From Patagioenas fasciata (lineage: Eukaryota > Chordata > Aves > Columbiformes > Columbidae), in NCBI RefSeq assembly GCF_037038585.1, contig NC_092523.1, positions 47,137,501-47,201,500 of the forward strand: a stretch of DNA of 64,000 nt. The letters are read 5' to 3'. Within the stretch, counting starts at the first letter, position 1, and every line of letters begins with the position of its first letter. A program made the position numbers and the translations under genes. Below, piece by piece: positions 39,038-52,368 of this stretch. Below the pieces are notes generated by a model. The model saw nothing but the letters and a program-made list of their open reading frames with translations. It was not told where the DNA came from and made no database searches.

Positions 39038-40959
39038 GAAAAGGTAGCTCTAGGATGGAAGGAGAGGAGTGGTGGCAGAAAGATGAAGAATCAGTGAACT
39101 ATGTGGCTGAGGCGGGGGAGGCATGGACCACAGGCAGCAGCTAGATGCTCTACATCGGCATGAGTTGGAGACTGGGTCTAAGGATGAGAGGCCTCAGGCT
39201 ACTAAAAGCTGGAGTAAAAGGTTGAGAAGCTTGAGGCTGTGCAGGACTTTGAGGCAGGTGGGAATACAAGATATTTCTATTGAGAATACCCTAATTTATG
39301 TACCTGTGCACATATACAAGAATGCTGTCCCTCCTCTTTTAACCCACATGATCATCTCTTCCCACTCCTCTTTTTTGCAGCCAGAACCACAGCAGCCATG
39401 GCTCACATTTTCCCATCTGTGTGTTGGACTGTGACAGCATATCTTTTTACATAGCCGCTGCGAATATTTTGAAGTAACTCTGGGTCCCAAAATGTATATG
39501 AGTGTCAAGCATAAATTTCAAAGTGATAGAGGAGAGTGGAAATCAGGAGAAAATTATGGAGAAATTGAGAGAAGGAGGCAGATTTCTTTAGACAGGTGGT
39601 CTCATGAAGGCAATGTCCGAAAACCGTAATATACTGAAAGTTCATCCACTGCAGTGCTGGAATTAATAGTAACCTCACCAAATATCTATCAAGTACTCTT
39701 ACGCATTCAAAAACTAATTGAAATGAAGGCCAAAGGTACTGCTCCAAAGCTAAGCATCCCAATCAGAAGCAGAAATTAAAAAATACGTATGAAAAAAGAT
39801 TGTAATTCTCACAGTCCCATTTCAGCGCTTACATAACCAGCAGTGATAAGAGGGAAAGGCTGACTACAGCCATGATATTTTTTTTAGACAGCAGCAACCA
39901 GGTCAGGACACAGCAAGCTACCCACTCAATTAAGGACAGTTTATACTACGAGCTTAAAATGCTGCTTTCCTAGATTTTCTGTCCAGCTGCACAGGCAAAA
40001 AGGAAGGAAACTGAAATATTTAAAAGCTCCTTCATGGATGAAGGAATAGTGGCATCTATAATATTTCCTGCCTACTTGAGCACATGCTGGGATACAATTT
40101 GCTTTCTGGGCCTGAGAGAGGTGAGCTAGAGAGAGGAATCTGGGTGGGCCATCTGGAGGCTGCAGTTAATTTTATACCCATCCTGTATGTGCCCTAAAAG
40201 AAGGTAGTTTGCAAGACTGAACCTTTGACACATTGTCAAAGCAAAGCAGCCATGCAGAGAGTCTGTTCTGTAAGCCAGTGATTCCAGTAAGAAGAAAGCT
40301 TAGGGCTTGCCCATGGAGTCCAAAGGAATATCTTCCCAGCACAGGAACAGAACGAGCACGGCCAGTACAAGTATCTGTATGCCACTGAGGCTTATTTCTA
40401 TCAGCATTCCTGGCCAGCTGGGAGGCCAGGCACATCAGACAGGAGGAGGAGTAATCAGAGAAATCAATGGACTCTGGTAAATTCAGATTTAAGGCAGCAC
40501 AGACCTGAAGACCACTTAGCCACTGCAATTCACTCCCTGCTGTAGGCAAGAATGGTAGGACACGATGCCTTTTCTTTCCATCTTGGCCTGTGTTTTCTAT
40601 TATATTTCAGGCAGGCCACCCTACAGAACTGGCCCTATGGCAAATTCCTAGTTGAGAAACTTCTATTTTCCTGGGTGAATTTTGCACATATGACCTGCCT
40701 TGCAATCCTTTTCTTTCATAAGTGCAGTGCTTTCTGAGTAACACCATGAAAATAAAATGTACACGTTAGAAGGAGACCCTCTGTTCTTGATGTATAATTA
40801 ACATCTGAGTACTACAACCCTTCTGCTCTTTCTTTTAAATACAGAAGGCTGCACACTTGGGATTCTTCATTTTTTAGAAGAAACCAGTATGTTCCACTTC
40901 AGTGACAACAATTTCCCTTACCTAGAAAAGGATCTAATACCTAGGAAAACAAATCTGAA

Positions 40960-40999
40960 AAATAAAATAAATACATAAGTAAAATAAATAAAGAAAATT
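40960..40999 (+). repeat. (AAAT)n imperfect microsatellite
   Basis: Imperfect AAAT/AATA units over about 40 bp. No retroposon body is adjacent. Confidence 0.8.
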
Positions 41000-43830
41000 A
41001 AACCACAATGAAAGATTTTTAAAGCTTTCATAGGTATGTATGAAAGTTGGGGATACTAGCATGGAAGATATTAGTTCATATTTAAGAGAGAGGACAATTT
41101 ACCCAAGGAGGCTGAGGAGGGATTATTTGCAAATCTCAGTCTCTGCCCCTACAGACGCCTGAGTACTGATGGCAAGTGATTTTACAAGGATGTCTATACA
41201 AAACTGACAGAAGGCTGCCACTGTTTCTTTTAGGACCTCAGACTTTTTCTTGTTACATGGCAGTTCAGTTTTCTGGCCAGACTCAAACAACTGATGGGAT
41301 TGGGGCACAGGCGATATTTCACTCACAGGCACTCTCTTACCATAACTGTAATTGATGTGTGTCAAGCATATAGGACACATGAGCAAAGCACCCACTAATA
41401 AGTCAAAACCCTGAGATGAAAAGCACCCTTAAAGCCTCCTGCTTTTGCTAAGAATTCAAACGCTCAGGGTTTCAAGAATAACACCTCCAGTAACTCAAGA
41501 TTTATCAATCTAGAGAGCTTTTCTTTCCCAAAAGACTGACCAGTTCTGGGAGCTGGTCTGACATTCTCAAAGGTAAAGAAGGGGAAAATCCAGTAGATCA
41601 GATTCAACATTGCAGGTTTGCAACCTGTTAACCATATTTGGGAGTACTCATAAGAGGTCATGGTAAAAGGTCAGAGTTTCAGTCAACCCCAAATTGATAT
41701 CTCCCATTAATTGGTGAATAACTGAACAATAGCTATTTTGCACATGTGCCTGCAGACTAAAGACTCAGCCACAGGAAAACGTTGGCAAGGGATCCCACAG
41801 TCAACATGCAGTGCACCTGCAGAGCCAGGGGAAGAAAATGAATTGCAGTAAATACACAGCCCTGGGAAGCAGATCTTAGTTCTATTTCCAGCTTTCTTGC
41901 AGAATTCATTTCCCTCTTTTGTAGATTGAGGACGACACGCTTATCTGCTTCCCAGGCTATCTGAAAGCTCAGTAATGAGTACTAGTAAATCATTCTGTTT
42001 TCACAAACTGTCTACCATCTCAGAATCAGAAAGTACAATTATAGCATATGTGGTTCAGAGTAATCAGGTTTTTATGAAGGATGTTGATGCAGTGCCCTGT
42101 TTTAGCAAGTCCTGTGAATACGTCTTGAAAATTATCTCTCTGGGAGGAAGACAAATCAATTTTAACCTTCTGCCTGTTTACCCTGATGTAAATCAAACAG
42201 GCACAGTCTGCCCCTACAGAGCAAGTCATGTTGTGCTGAGCTGGTAATACAGAAGAATTTCTTTCTTTAGTCAAGAGAGAGACAATGTGGTAAGCATATT
42301 GATTATTCCTAGCTATCTACTGAGAGAGCACAGCAAAAACTCCTAGGTGTGTATTTATGCCTGATGTGTATCTCATGGCTTTCTTTGTTACTTGATCTAT
42401 AGGCAAAAAACAATTCCATTTTCATCTTTCTAATCAAGGCTTAGTATCTATCTGCTCCTTAGAGACAGTGACTGAAAACCTCTGGCTTGTGTTCACAGCT
42501 GGCACAGAAGCAGCTTATGCTGTAATTAGCTTTAGTTCATACACTAGCATGCATGCATTGTATTGCTTAGAGGAGGCTCAGTGTCAGGGCTGAACAACCG
42601 TGAGCATCAACACCCATCTAGTTAAAATATATTAAATACAATAGCTGCCCATAATTTGACCATTTTTATTTGAAAGTTTCTGTCTGTCTCATAGTCACTG
42701 CTCCCCACAGATAATATTGCTTTGCTGGCCCTCTGCAATTCAAAACTCATTGAATGATGCAGTCCTCTAAGCATTATAGATGAGTAGAAGAGTTGAGCCA
42801 AAGGTCTCCAGACTGCATCAGGGCTGTCTACAGAAGCTGTGCATAGCTCCAAAACACAAGTAGCACGGCAGAGACGAGGGCACAATCCCCAGGGCATCCC
42901 CCTATTGGATACATCCATAGGGGACAAGTTAGACAAGCTGAAAAGAACATGGCATCAGGCCTCACTTTGGATTCGCTTTTACTGTTTTGGCATGACTCAA
43001 GGCTAACAAAGACCTGATTGAAACTTAGAAGTAAGGTTATGCCTGTGATTTTAAAAACAGGCATAATGAAAACATTTATAGTGACAGTTTCCTTCCCTCC
43101 GCTCCCAGGTATTTTGAACTGAAAACATGAGCTGAATTTTCTGGAGATCCTGGCACTTCTGGTTCAGGTGAGAGCTGAAGAAGTATCCTGGAAAACAGGA
43201 CCATTCTGGCAATATCGAAGTGCTATCACGGTGCCATATGGGACACTTCCAGCCATGCTAAAAGAAGGAAGAAATCTAGACACAGACTTGCCAAAACTTC
43301 AAGGGCAGACTAGTTCTGGGATTCTGCATGGTATCCAGCTCTGATTGAACATTAAGATTTTCTTTGCTGATGTAAAGGGTAAAAGAGAAAGTCTGAAAAG
43401 TCCAGCAATATTTGCAATGCAGGATTAAATTGAAGAATGCTGTCCAAACATAGAATAATTTATTTAAGCTTCTGAACATCAGAAAGCATATATTAAGACA
43501 AAAGAAGTCAGGTTTGTTCTATCTCTGCATTTTTTTGCTCTGTGGAGCTGTGAACAGTTCCTAATAGCAACCATCAAAGACAACTAAAATCTCTGAACAT
43601 GACTTTGCTTTTTCTGCTGCTAGGTATATATCTTAGAATATGACAGTACCTTTCAACATTTTTGGAAGCATATATTTTACAGTATCTCACTTATAGTCCT
43701 TTCACACTTTTCCAAACAACACTACTTAAGATCTTGCAAACCTGCTGCTGTTGGAAACATGTCTGCATGATCAAATAGTGGAAATGCAGCTAAAAATGAG
43801 CACTAGATGTAGATTAAAATAATATATATT

Positions 43831-43843
43831 AAAAAAAAAAAAA
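43831..43843 (+). repeat. A homopolymer, 13 nt
   Basis: An A run preceded by ATATATATT. This is a short simple sequence only. Confidence 0.85.
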
Positions 43844-44074
43844 GGCAAGTTTAAATGGGTTGTGTCCCTACTAACTTTTTCCCTTTGCCTCCCAGGAAGG
43901 TCTCATTTGAGGCTGAAATAGTGCAGTCCTTGTAGTCATGACACTGCATACAAAGTAGCTGCTCTTTTACTTCAGACAGAGGAAATACATTAATAGCTGC
44001 CTCTGAATGACAGTGCCTACCTGCCTTGCTAAAACATGTCCTTAGTCTTACGAGAAAAGCCACAAGAAGACAGA

Positions 44075-44330
44075 AAGCTACTTACTAGTGTTCCATAGAG
44101 TTCCATAGAGCAGGAGTATCAGAGACGGAAATTCACCGTGCCTCTGATGAGAAGATTTAGCTCTCTGCAGCATTCAGACACTTGGTCCCATTACAGCCAT
44201 CAGGCGGCTGAGTTAAAGGGTGGCCTTGCACAAACATAAACAGCTTGTCAGCACAAGCCAAAGAGGCGGGCCTGCTCCGCCAGCCACAATGCGAGCCAAT
44301 GATTAGCTCCTTCGTATTCTGGGTGTGCAA
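44075..44330 (-). promoter_or_regulatory. Weak candidate for an alternative TRIM2 promoter and first exon
   Basis: Read on the minus strand, an inverted CCAAT box (ATTGGCTCG, complement of about 44289-44297) is followed by GC-box-like GGCGGAGCAGGCCCGCC (about 44266-44282). Roughly 190 bp downstream there is a possible donor CTA-GTAAGT (complement of about 44081-44089). This order of CCAAT, GC boxes and first-exon donor would suit a CpG-poor promoter for TRIM2, which lies downstream on the same strand. The segment also contains a tandem TTCCATAGAG duplication at 44092-44111. The evidence is motif-based only, so chance occurrence is quite possible. Confidence 0.25.
44092..44111. repeat. Tandem duplication of TTCCATAGAG
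   Basis: Two or slightly more consecutive copies of a 10-11 bp unit, inside the candidate first exon. Confidence 0.88.
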
Positions 44331-44433
44331 GATATTGTGTTTCATTCTTAAGCAGGGGAACAAGAGCAACTGACTAGGAAGGGCTAGTGCTTGGCGGTTT
44401 ACTGCTAGGCAGTGAAATGCTTAAGGTGGAAGG

Positions 44434-44447
44434 AAAAAAAAAAAAAA
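44434..44447 (+). repeat. A homopolymer, 14 nt
   Basis: An A run after GGTGGAAGG. It lies just upstream, in minus-strand terms, of the candidate promoter at 44075-44330. Confidence 0.85.
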
Positions 44448-44579
44448 TCCATAAGTCAATTCAAGAAAAGTATGTATTTGCTGCATATTCATACAACTGC
44501 TTTTAGAAAGCCCACAGGCATCCCCAATGCGTTGTTCCTTTTAGGTCAAACAAACAAACTAACAAAAAACCTGTGAATT

Positions 44580-46520
44580 AGGTCTAGCCCGTATTCATTG
44601 TGAAAAGGTTTCACTTGCAAAGTCTCCGATTTTTCTTCACCCTTTTTCTTATTCTCATCCTTCCTAACACACTTTGTTTGCTAACACTGGGGTTTCTCAC
44701 TTCTCTGTCACAAATGTTTTACCTTGACCTTCTTGACCTGACCCCCAACCTTTATTGATCCTCCTATGATTGCTTCTCTTCACCTCCATATTAACCGCTT
44801 ATTCTTTTGGTTCTGATCTCCCCAAGAGAGTATGGTCACAACACAGGCACCTCAGAGTGATTCTGTGAGACAACCAAGTTGATCTAGCATCTTACTGTTT
44901 TCAAAAGCGGATGTGCTGAGTGTCCCCTCTTCAGCATCACACCGTGTCCCCCCGTCTGCCTCTCCCTGCCACTGCAAGGAAACCTAATGTAGCATAAAAG
45001 CAAAGATCTGTCAGTTTACTGATATCAACAAAGAGACAGAAGCAGCAATGCAGGGAGTGAATACTCCCTGAAATTTAAGCTCCTTCTGATCTTGCCTCAG
45101 TCATCTATGACCTCACCTGTCTCCCCAAGTTCCTCCCTCCTTTGTTGTTTGAATTGAATTGTTCCTAGCTAATTCAATACCCTGCTTACAGCTGCTGATC
45201 CCATTTCATCCCAGCTGTCCTACTTTCTATACCTCTAGTTTGGCTGTGAGGTCTGTCTGCCACCAAAATCAGTCTCATCAAGTCTCTTATTATAACTCCC
45301 TGCATAAATATAATGCTTTGTACTTCAGCCTTAGCCTCTTTGAGCTCTTTTCTGCTTTGAAAATAATTAAAATCCTCCTTAAACACCATGCCATCTTTTT
45401 GACTTTCACTGTTTTTTCTCCCACCTTTCTGATCACTTCTTCGCTCAGCATCTTCCTCTTCCCCTCTCACAATCCCAAGGCACCCTACTTCTTGTTATAT
45501 TCTATTCAGCTTTTACTACTTGCTTGTGCAGGTTGCTGTACAACTTTTCTGTCAATGATTTATAACCACGCATTTCTACTTTTCAGCTTTTGGGTTTTCT
45601 CCAGTCTTATATTTTACCATGTTTTAGGCGAACTCTATTAAATGCCTTGACAGCTCCTAATTTTAAAATCCTTTCTGGGGCAAATTAAAGCAGTCCGATC
45701 ACACTATATTTGTTACTGTATAGTCTTGGCAGAGGTAATTTCCCTCCCCCTCTGCTTTGGTAAAGGAGCTGAGCCCCCTGCAGAAGCAGATGCTGAAGTT
45801 AGCACCTCGTTCAGATGGGCAGGCATATCGCAGCTCTCAGGCTTCTGCTGACAGGCTGCGTGTGAGTTCTGGCACATATCGCTGCATCACAATGTGCTGG
45901 GGTCACGTTTGCAAGTTTTTCTTCACAGTGAGACATCCTAGGCATGTTCTTCAATGATATCTGAGATTCTGGTGCAATTGCATGGCTCCATCAGCTGCCA
46001 GCCATGTATATGACCTACACTGCCTATACTTTCATCCAGATTTCTTGTTTAGCTAACCCTGTGCTATCCACATTATCAACATTATTTTACCAGAGTTATC
46101 TTCTTCTACTATTTTTAACATGGAATTCTCTGCCCAACTCCGCTGTGTGATCACAGTATTTGATTAATTATTTTCATTACTGAGCCTGGATCTTATTCAC
46201 AATGCACCTACATTGTTATCCACAGAAAATTCAGCAAGTGAGATCATCTTTTGTTCCATAGCCCAGCCACATTGCCTACATCCCCTGAAAGCCATGCTTT
46301 CTTGTCCTCAGCTTCAAATCCTTTTCAGAATTTCTCCTTTCTTATTGATCCACTCCCACAGCTCTCTCTCTTCCTACAAAGCTCTCTTTTACCTCATCCT
46401 CTATGCAGAGAATGCCCTGCTTCATCAAAACAATTTACCTATTCTTTCTTTTCTGCAATCCACATGTCATAAAATATATAAAATAATGTATCAGAATGAG
46501 AGTGAGAAGCAATAAATATA
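44580..46520 (+). other. Pyrimidine-rich region with long open frames
   Basis: Almost 2 kb of the plus strand is markedly rich in C and T, with many CTTCCT, TCTCC and TTTCTC stretches. This explains the 160-codon frame at 45159-45641 and the frames at 46213-46515 and 46251-46472, whose products are Leu/Phe/Ser-rich. No domain, signal or codon periodicity suggests a real protein. The TRIM2-sense RNA would be purine-rich here. Confidence 0.5.
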
Positions 46521-47551
46521 TGACAAATCACTCTGGAAAGAGAGATGTTTCACCTGCATATATAAATTATATGTGCTAGAAATTTTCTATCAGTCAACCA
46601 TATACCATATGTTAGGCACCTCATACTGTTGGATTTTTTTATGGAACAGGATAGGCATCAAAAGCCCTTGATGGATATGTATTAAGTGTCCAAACACTGT
46701 ACATGTGATTGTGAAAAGACTGCTATGAAAAGACTGTTTGTAGATGCACAAGAGAAAGCAAGTTAGCTATTGCATCTCTGATTCCCATGGCAATCTATTT
46801 AAGATGCTAATTCAGTGTAGCCACAAATAAAGAAACAAAGAAAGAGCAAGAATGAGCTGATTTAGTGGACTATGTTGAAAAGGCACACTTTAGACAAAGT
46901 CACCCTGGGTATAACTCCTGCAACTCCACTCGTGGAACTATGCCAAGGATGAAGCTGCCTCTTTGTCCTTAAGCCTTGTATGGTGCAGGAAAATTACCAG
47001 CACTGCCAACTGTACCAAGCCAGGCACCAGCTAAGAGAGATGGCCAAGCTGACTTAACAGCTTACTTTTACCAAAAAGGTCATTCTGCCCCCCTCTTCAT
47101 TGCCATTCCCAGCTGCACAGGCCTGCCCCTTCCCTTACACATACATGTTCCAGGAACAGTGTTAAAGCTCACAGACCAAATTTGTCTTGCTGGATATGTT
47201 TTTCAGACAGGTTTATGATCTGACTCATCTCCCTGCCATGTTAAACAGCACAAGAGCCAGCACAGAAAAGCAGTAAACACATGTGGCTGGAAGCAGGAGA
47301 GAGAAAGAGGTAGAGACCAGAATCACCACCTTCTTTTTCATAAGCAGAAAGCTGGCTGTCATCCTTAGATGACACCATCCATTCTGGGGTAACACCTAAA
47401 ACTATGAGCCCTAAAACCATGCCACTCTTAAAACACAAGGTCTCAAAAGCTCTTGTAACCCCTTGTTTGATTTCCAGCAAGCACAAAAAATGTTTTATTG
47501 GAATCTATTTTCCAAAGGAAGGTGAGGTTTTAATTTAAATATAACTTTCTG

Positions 47552-47636
47552 AAAAAAACAAAACAAACAAAAAACATAAACAAACAAAAAGCCACCATCA
47601 CAACAACAACAAAAAAACCCTCAACAACAATAAACC
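47552..47636 (+). repeat. (AAAC)n / (CAA)n tract
   Basis: About 85 bp of A-runs with AAAC and then CAACAA units. It lies about 160 bp from a T/G-rich tract of complementary composition at 47795-47885. Confidence 0.88.
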
Positions 47637-47794
47637 CCACATTTATGTTTTCCGCATCTGAAAACAGAAGGTGTTTGGGTTATGAATCACCATAACTTAA
47701 CTTTGCCCTCTCCCTAGGTTGCAGGCTCCATAGGGTAACATTTTGATTGCGTCCCCTTCCATATTACCATCCATGCATCTGGCTCCTACCATTT

Positions 47795-47885
47795 ATTGTT
47801 TGTTTGGTAAAACTGTTTGTTATTGGTGGTTTTTTGTTTGTTTGGTTTTGGGGTTTGTGTTTTGTTTTGTTTGGGAGAGGGGGTG
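47795..47885 (+). repeat. (TTTG)n T/G-rich tract
   Basis: About 90 bp of TTTG, TTGG and GTTTT units. With the A/C tract at 47552-47636 it could form an imperfect stem in RNA. Confidence 0.85.
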
Positions 47886-50652
47886 TTTTTCCTTTCACTT
47901 TTAGTGGTCTCAGCTTAACCTCAGTCTGCCTTTTCTTCTCATAACACTATCCTAGCTGGATGTCATTTTGCCTGTCCTCTGTTTCTCCTTTTGAGGCCAA
48001 CAAGGAACCTCAAGCCCCTGAGGCTCAGCCTGACTAGTTCATACCTGTGCATCTGCTGAGAAGAGACCTCTTCTGCTTCTTAAGCAGTAGCCACAGATGC
48101 TACAGAACAGAGTGGAATGAGAAGATTTTTGTCATGTTTTACTGGCAAGGTTTCAATTATAAAGTGGGTCACAAGTTATTCTCAGAAAGCACACAAGCTC
48201 AAGCAATGAAAGGCTTTGGATAGTGACAAAAGAAGTGAAACTCTGTAGATGAATTGTTTCATTTTTCTTTAAAGAAGGAAAAGAAATGGCAGAAATGGCA
48301 ATGGGAGGAGATCATGTGCAGATGCAGCACACTAACATATGAGGCTGCAATCGATGGGAACTTGGGCTTAGTCCCAGATCAGAACATGTGCATTTTGAAC
48401 TTTGAGCTCTTGGACCATTTCCTAATTAGAGAGCAAGTGACAAAGTATGGAACTATTTAACCCTTTGGTGGTGCCTCATGAAGTCTAGCAAATGCCAGAA
48501 AACACTCTGGAGATATGTCTGACCCCTGGAAGCCACATCTGACTACAAGAAATATCCCTGTGCTCCAAAGGGCTTAGTGAAACAACTGCTGTCAGCACCT
48601 CACTCTTCATGGTTTTCTACACAAAAAGGTCAGGCTTACAACTACTCCTCCCTGCACTGCTGAACTGTTGCTGGGATCTCCCCCTAATCTGCCAGCTCCT
48701 CATCCAGAATCTGCTTCTTTTCAAGGCTTTTCATGTCACCTCCAAGCTCATCAGTAATGCCACACCAAGGATCAGATCAAACAGAGATACGTGCCTGGAA
48801 CTTAATAGTGTAAATAATGCTACATTGCAAACAGGGACTTGCTTCTCTTCTTTAGAGGAGTGGAAAAGCAGCATACTATTGTAAAATTGTAACTGTAACC
48901 AAAAATACAAACATTATAGCATTAGAAGCTGTGTGGAGAGCAACAAGGCTTACATAACCAACATACATCAACAGCTGTAATGTTATTTCTATCCTATCTG
49001 ATGATCACTGCTGTTCTAGTTAGATCTGGACTAGTGATTTCATCTTTTGTACCCCTCTGTAAAGTGGTAACATTATGTCCTACCTAGTTCACAGAAGCAC
49101 TGTGGGGATACATTTACAGTGCTTCGAAGCTTTCAGTGAATACATTCTGGACATACAAAATGTTACTAGTGGTGTTATTTAGTTGAGAAATACATCCTTT
49201 GAAAGCAAATAAACAGGATAACTATTTTGGCAGGCTAACTTTTGTTTAAAATTTCCTGCCACATCTAAGGTCACTTGTTCCAAACATAACACAAATGCAC
49301 TAATAAAGGAGAGGTGCCTCCAAAAATACATGCACTGAGGATAAAGAATAACTTTGGGGTTGTAGAGCACAGTAAACCTACAAGCTTAAATTCTATCTGT
49401 GCATGTTTTCTCCTTATTTTCCTTGAGTCTCATGTCCTGGTAAGAGGTGGTTCACAGGGCCCAAGTGCCACAGAGCTCAGAGGAAGTCCTTCAATTACAA
49501 ACTGCTCTTTGCACATGCCTTTCATTTGACATCCAGGTGTGCTCTTCCTTACTTGCAGATTAAGGGCCTATCCTATCTCACCTGGCAGTCTAAGCCTTAA
49601 GGTTTGTCCAGACTGCACTGTGACAGCAGGGTAGCAAGAAGTATCAAAGCTAGCTCTAAACTAGCTGTCTAGTATTCATGCTACTAAAGTACCAGAGAAC
49701 TCAGTCAGGAAGAGAAGAAAATTACCCTGTCTTAGATGCAATGCTGCCATAACTGGGCTTCTATACCCAAGCTGACTATAAGCTACTTTGAGCTGTGCTA
49801 TACTACAGGCATTTCTTTATTAAATTCTGTCAATGAATCTAGACACAACATTTAAATTCCACTGTTGTTCAGGGATGATTCATGAACTTCTAGTGGGATT
49901 TTTCAAACAGTGCTGAAACACCCCTTAGCTATGGTTAGTTTTAGATTTCACAACAAATATTTCAGAAGGACAAATGTTTTGGCTTTGGAGTAGACTTACA
50001 TTCAGAGTGTCAGGTACTTCTAAAAGGAGCCACTGACATGAGCAGCACACACATCCACTCTAATTTCAAATTACAAGATGACTCATCTCCAAGGAAAACT
50101 TTTCTAGGTAACAGTATAAGCAGACAAATTTGTATTAAAAAAACATGCCATCTTCCCTATTGGTTATGGTCTTTGCAATGCAGGCTTGTTCACAAGGAAA
50201 AGGAAATAGCATCCCCAGTTCTTCACACTTCTCTGTGGGCTGAGAGGCTCCTGCTCACTCAAGGGAGATATTCAAAAGTATTCTTTTGTGAAAACCTTGC
50301 TGTCGTATAACAAATAGATATGATTAACTAGAAGACTGCCTTTGAGACAGCAGTGGCTCCTGCTGCCATTATAAACCCTATTCATCTTGAACTCAGCAGT
50401 AAACATCTCATTTGCTTCTTTGGCACAGAACTAAATCTCTGCATCAAGAGCAAAGGATGCTCAGAGCCCAGGAGGCATTCGCCCATCACAGGAAAAATGC
50501 TCAGATTAGCAATGCAGTGACCTTGGTTCAAAGCAAGCCCTTTAATATGTGCCTTCCTTTTAAGCATACAAGAACTCCCACTGATTTCACTGTCACATCA
50601 ATGAGGTCAGCCATGGATTTATCCAGGAACTAAAAGGAATTAACTCCCTTCG

Positions 50653-50669
50653 CACACACACACACACAC
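50653..50669 (+). repeat. (CA)8 dinucleotide microsatellite
   Basis: Eight uninterrupted CA units. This is a standard, potentially polymorphic microsatellite. Confidence 0.92.
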
Positions 50670-51999
50670 TCTTACCCTGAATAATGGCCAGAGTGGTCTG
50701 TGCCTCACAGTGCAGATATGACTTGTCCCTCCCCACTCCCAATGTAGATCAGCATTTTACCTCTCCTTAAGTGAGACTACCGATGTGTTTTATGTCATCT
50801 GCCTATTTGCTAAATGGAGTGAGGGGGATACCAAGACAAATGCCATACCCAGCTGACTTCTACACCCCCTTCCTACCCAGCAAGCCTAGAGGAAGTGTGC
50901 TAGTTACCTAGCATGCAGAAACACTTAAATAATTTAAACACTTGAAATGGAACTGCAGAGACTCAAAGGTCAGAATAATTCACTTGAATGAACAAATGCT
51001 TTTAAAAGATGGTGGTGTACTTATAGAAATCCACAAGCAAACACGACAGTCCAAGTTTTTGGTATCCTCATATAACAGGCTAGTAAGAGGCAATTTTGAT
51101 TAATTCCAGGTGTTCTCAAGTCAGGTTCCTGGTGATTACCCATTCTCCTATAAAAATAGGGCCATGCTTGTTCTCAAGCAAAGCTCTTTTACAGAGGTAT
51201 TCTGAACAGTAGGAGAGGGAAAAGAAGACCTTAATATCAAAAGACATTACAAATGTTAGCCATGCAGGAAAACTCAATTTAAATATAAAGGTCCCCTGAT
51301 CCAAGTACCATATGGCTAAAGCTGTCACATAATCAGAATCAAGCTACCCGCATGTCTGGAGTTGATTATGTCATGCCATTTTATAGCAGCCTAAGAAAAC
51401 TGAACTGGGGGTCAAAATTATCCCAGAGTAATTCTTCAGTCAACAACACATATAAGAACCTGGGTAAAAATGGATAACAGACAAGATCAGCAGACTGAGC
51501 ATACAAAGGCTCTTATTAAAGGCAAAAAAACCAATAGAGCGTATAGAAAAATGGCTCACTGCAGAGTGAAAGCACCACTGCTATCACAAATTTCTGTGTG
51601 GTCTATGAAATTCAAGCAAACCTACTAAACTAATGGATACTGAAAGAATGGATTTCTGTTCAATGTACTCTTGCTGATTTGAAAAGAAATGGAATTCATT
51701 AAATACTAAAATGCTTCAGAAATATATATTTTGTTATGAGTTCTGCATGTGTTTAAAACAAATTCTTCTTAAGAAAATATTTGTACGAATTGTAGGTTTA
51801 TATAGCAACTGTAAGTTGTAGGGAAAAATTGACCCAAGAACATACTTGTAATTAATATGAAGTACAAATGAAATAACTGAGAATTAAACATGACATTTAG
51901 TTTTTTATTCATTGTGAGTCTATCTTTTTATTTGCAAATAAAAATGTCTTGATAGATTTCTTGCATGTGTTTACTTGGGGAAAGGAACTTTTTGAAAAA

Positions 52000-52078
52000 A
52001 AAAGTCTTCTGAAATATTTTTAAAATATTGAATATTTGAAACATTGAATATTTTTGAAAAAGTCTTTTGAAATATTAC
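52000..52078. repeat. Imperfect direct repeat in AT-rich DNA
   Basis: AAAGTCTTCTGAAATATT and AAAGTCTTTTGAAATATT occur about 60 bp apart with one mismatch. Between them ATTGAATATTT recurs. This looks like a local duplication. Confidence 0.75.
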
Positions 52079-52312
52079 CTAGCCAGCAAAGAAGTTTGGG
52101 GGTATTGTATATTCTATTTCCAGCAAATAAAGAAAAATGTATTTGCAAAAGCAAAACCAATGCTATTTAAATTAGCAAAGGTTTTCTGAAGATATGCAGA
52201 ATGAAATAAAATTAAAATCTCTATAACCTGGATCCAGCATCACTATATTTTCATAGTAATATGAAATCAGGTCCATCTTAGTCAGCTTTTTGTTCTATTT
52301 CTTAACTGCCAT

Positions 52313-52368
52313 TAAAAAACAAAACAAAACAAAACAAAGAACCCAAAAAACAACTAAACAAACAAACA
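52313..52368 (+). repeat. (AAAAC)n / (AAAC)n microsatellite
   Basis: Four AAAAC units are followed by irregular AAAC units. The complementary strand gives a spurious hydrophobic C-terminus to the frame at 52295-52606. Confidence 0.9.

Larger units (their letters stand above)
33861..44074. other. Non-coding stretch with simple repeats
   Basis: Contents include a T/G-rich tract (33997-34086), AAAT units (34379-34395), a CT/A/AAAC tract (35605-35687), a near-identical 19-20 bp duplication (37310-37349), a G-rich purine patch around 38990-39260, AAAT units (40960-40999) and an A run (43831-43843). A 103-codon frame at 39123-39434 and frames at 42622-43064 show no similarity to known families. 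No exon or transposon was recognised. Confidence 0.55.

Noticed and set aside
38990..39434. G/purine-rich segment with a 103-codon frame, considered as CpG-island promoter or exon
   Set aside because: There are few CpGs, no donor in frame, no similarity, and the frame is on the strand opposite TRIM2.
45159..45641. 160-codon plus-strand open frame, hydrophobic, membrane-protein-like
   Set aside because: It is explained by the C/T-rich composition (Leu, Phe and Ser codons). There is no family resemblance and no splice or promoter context.
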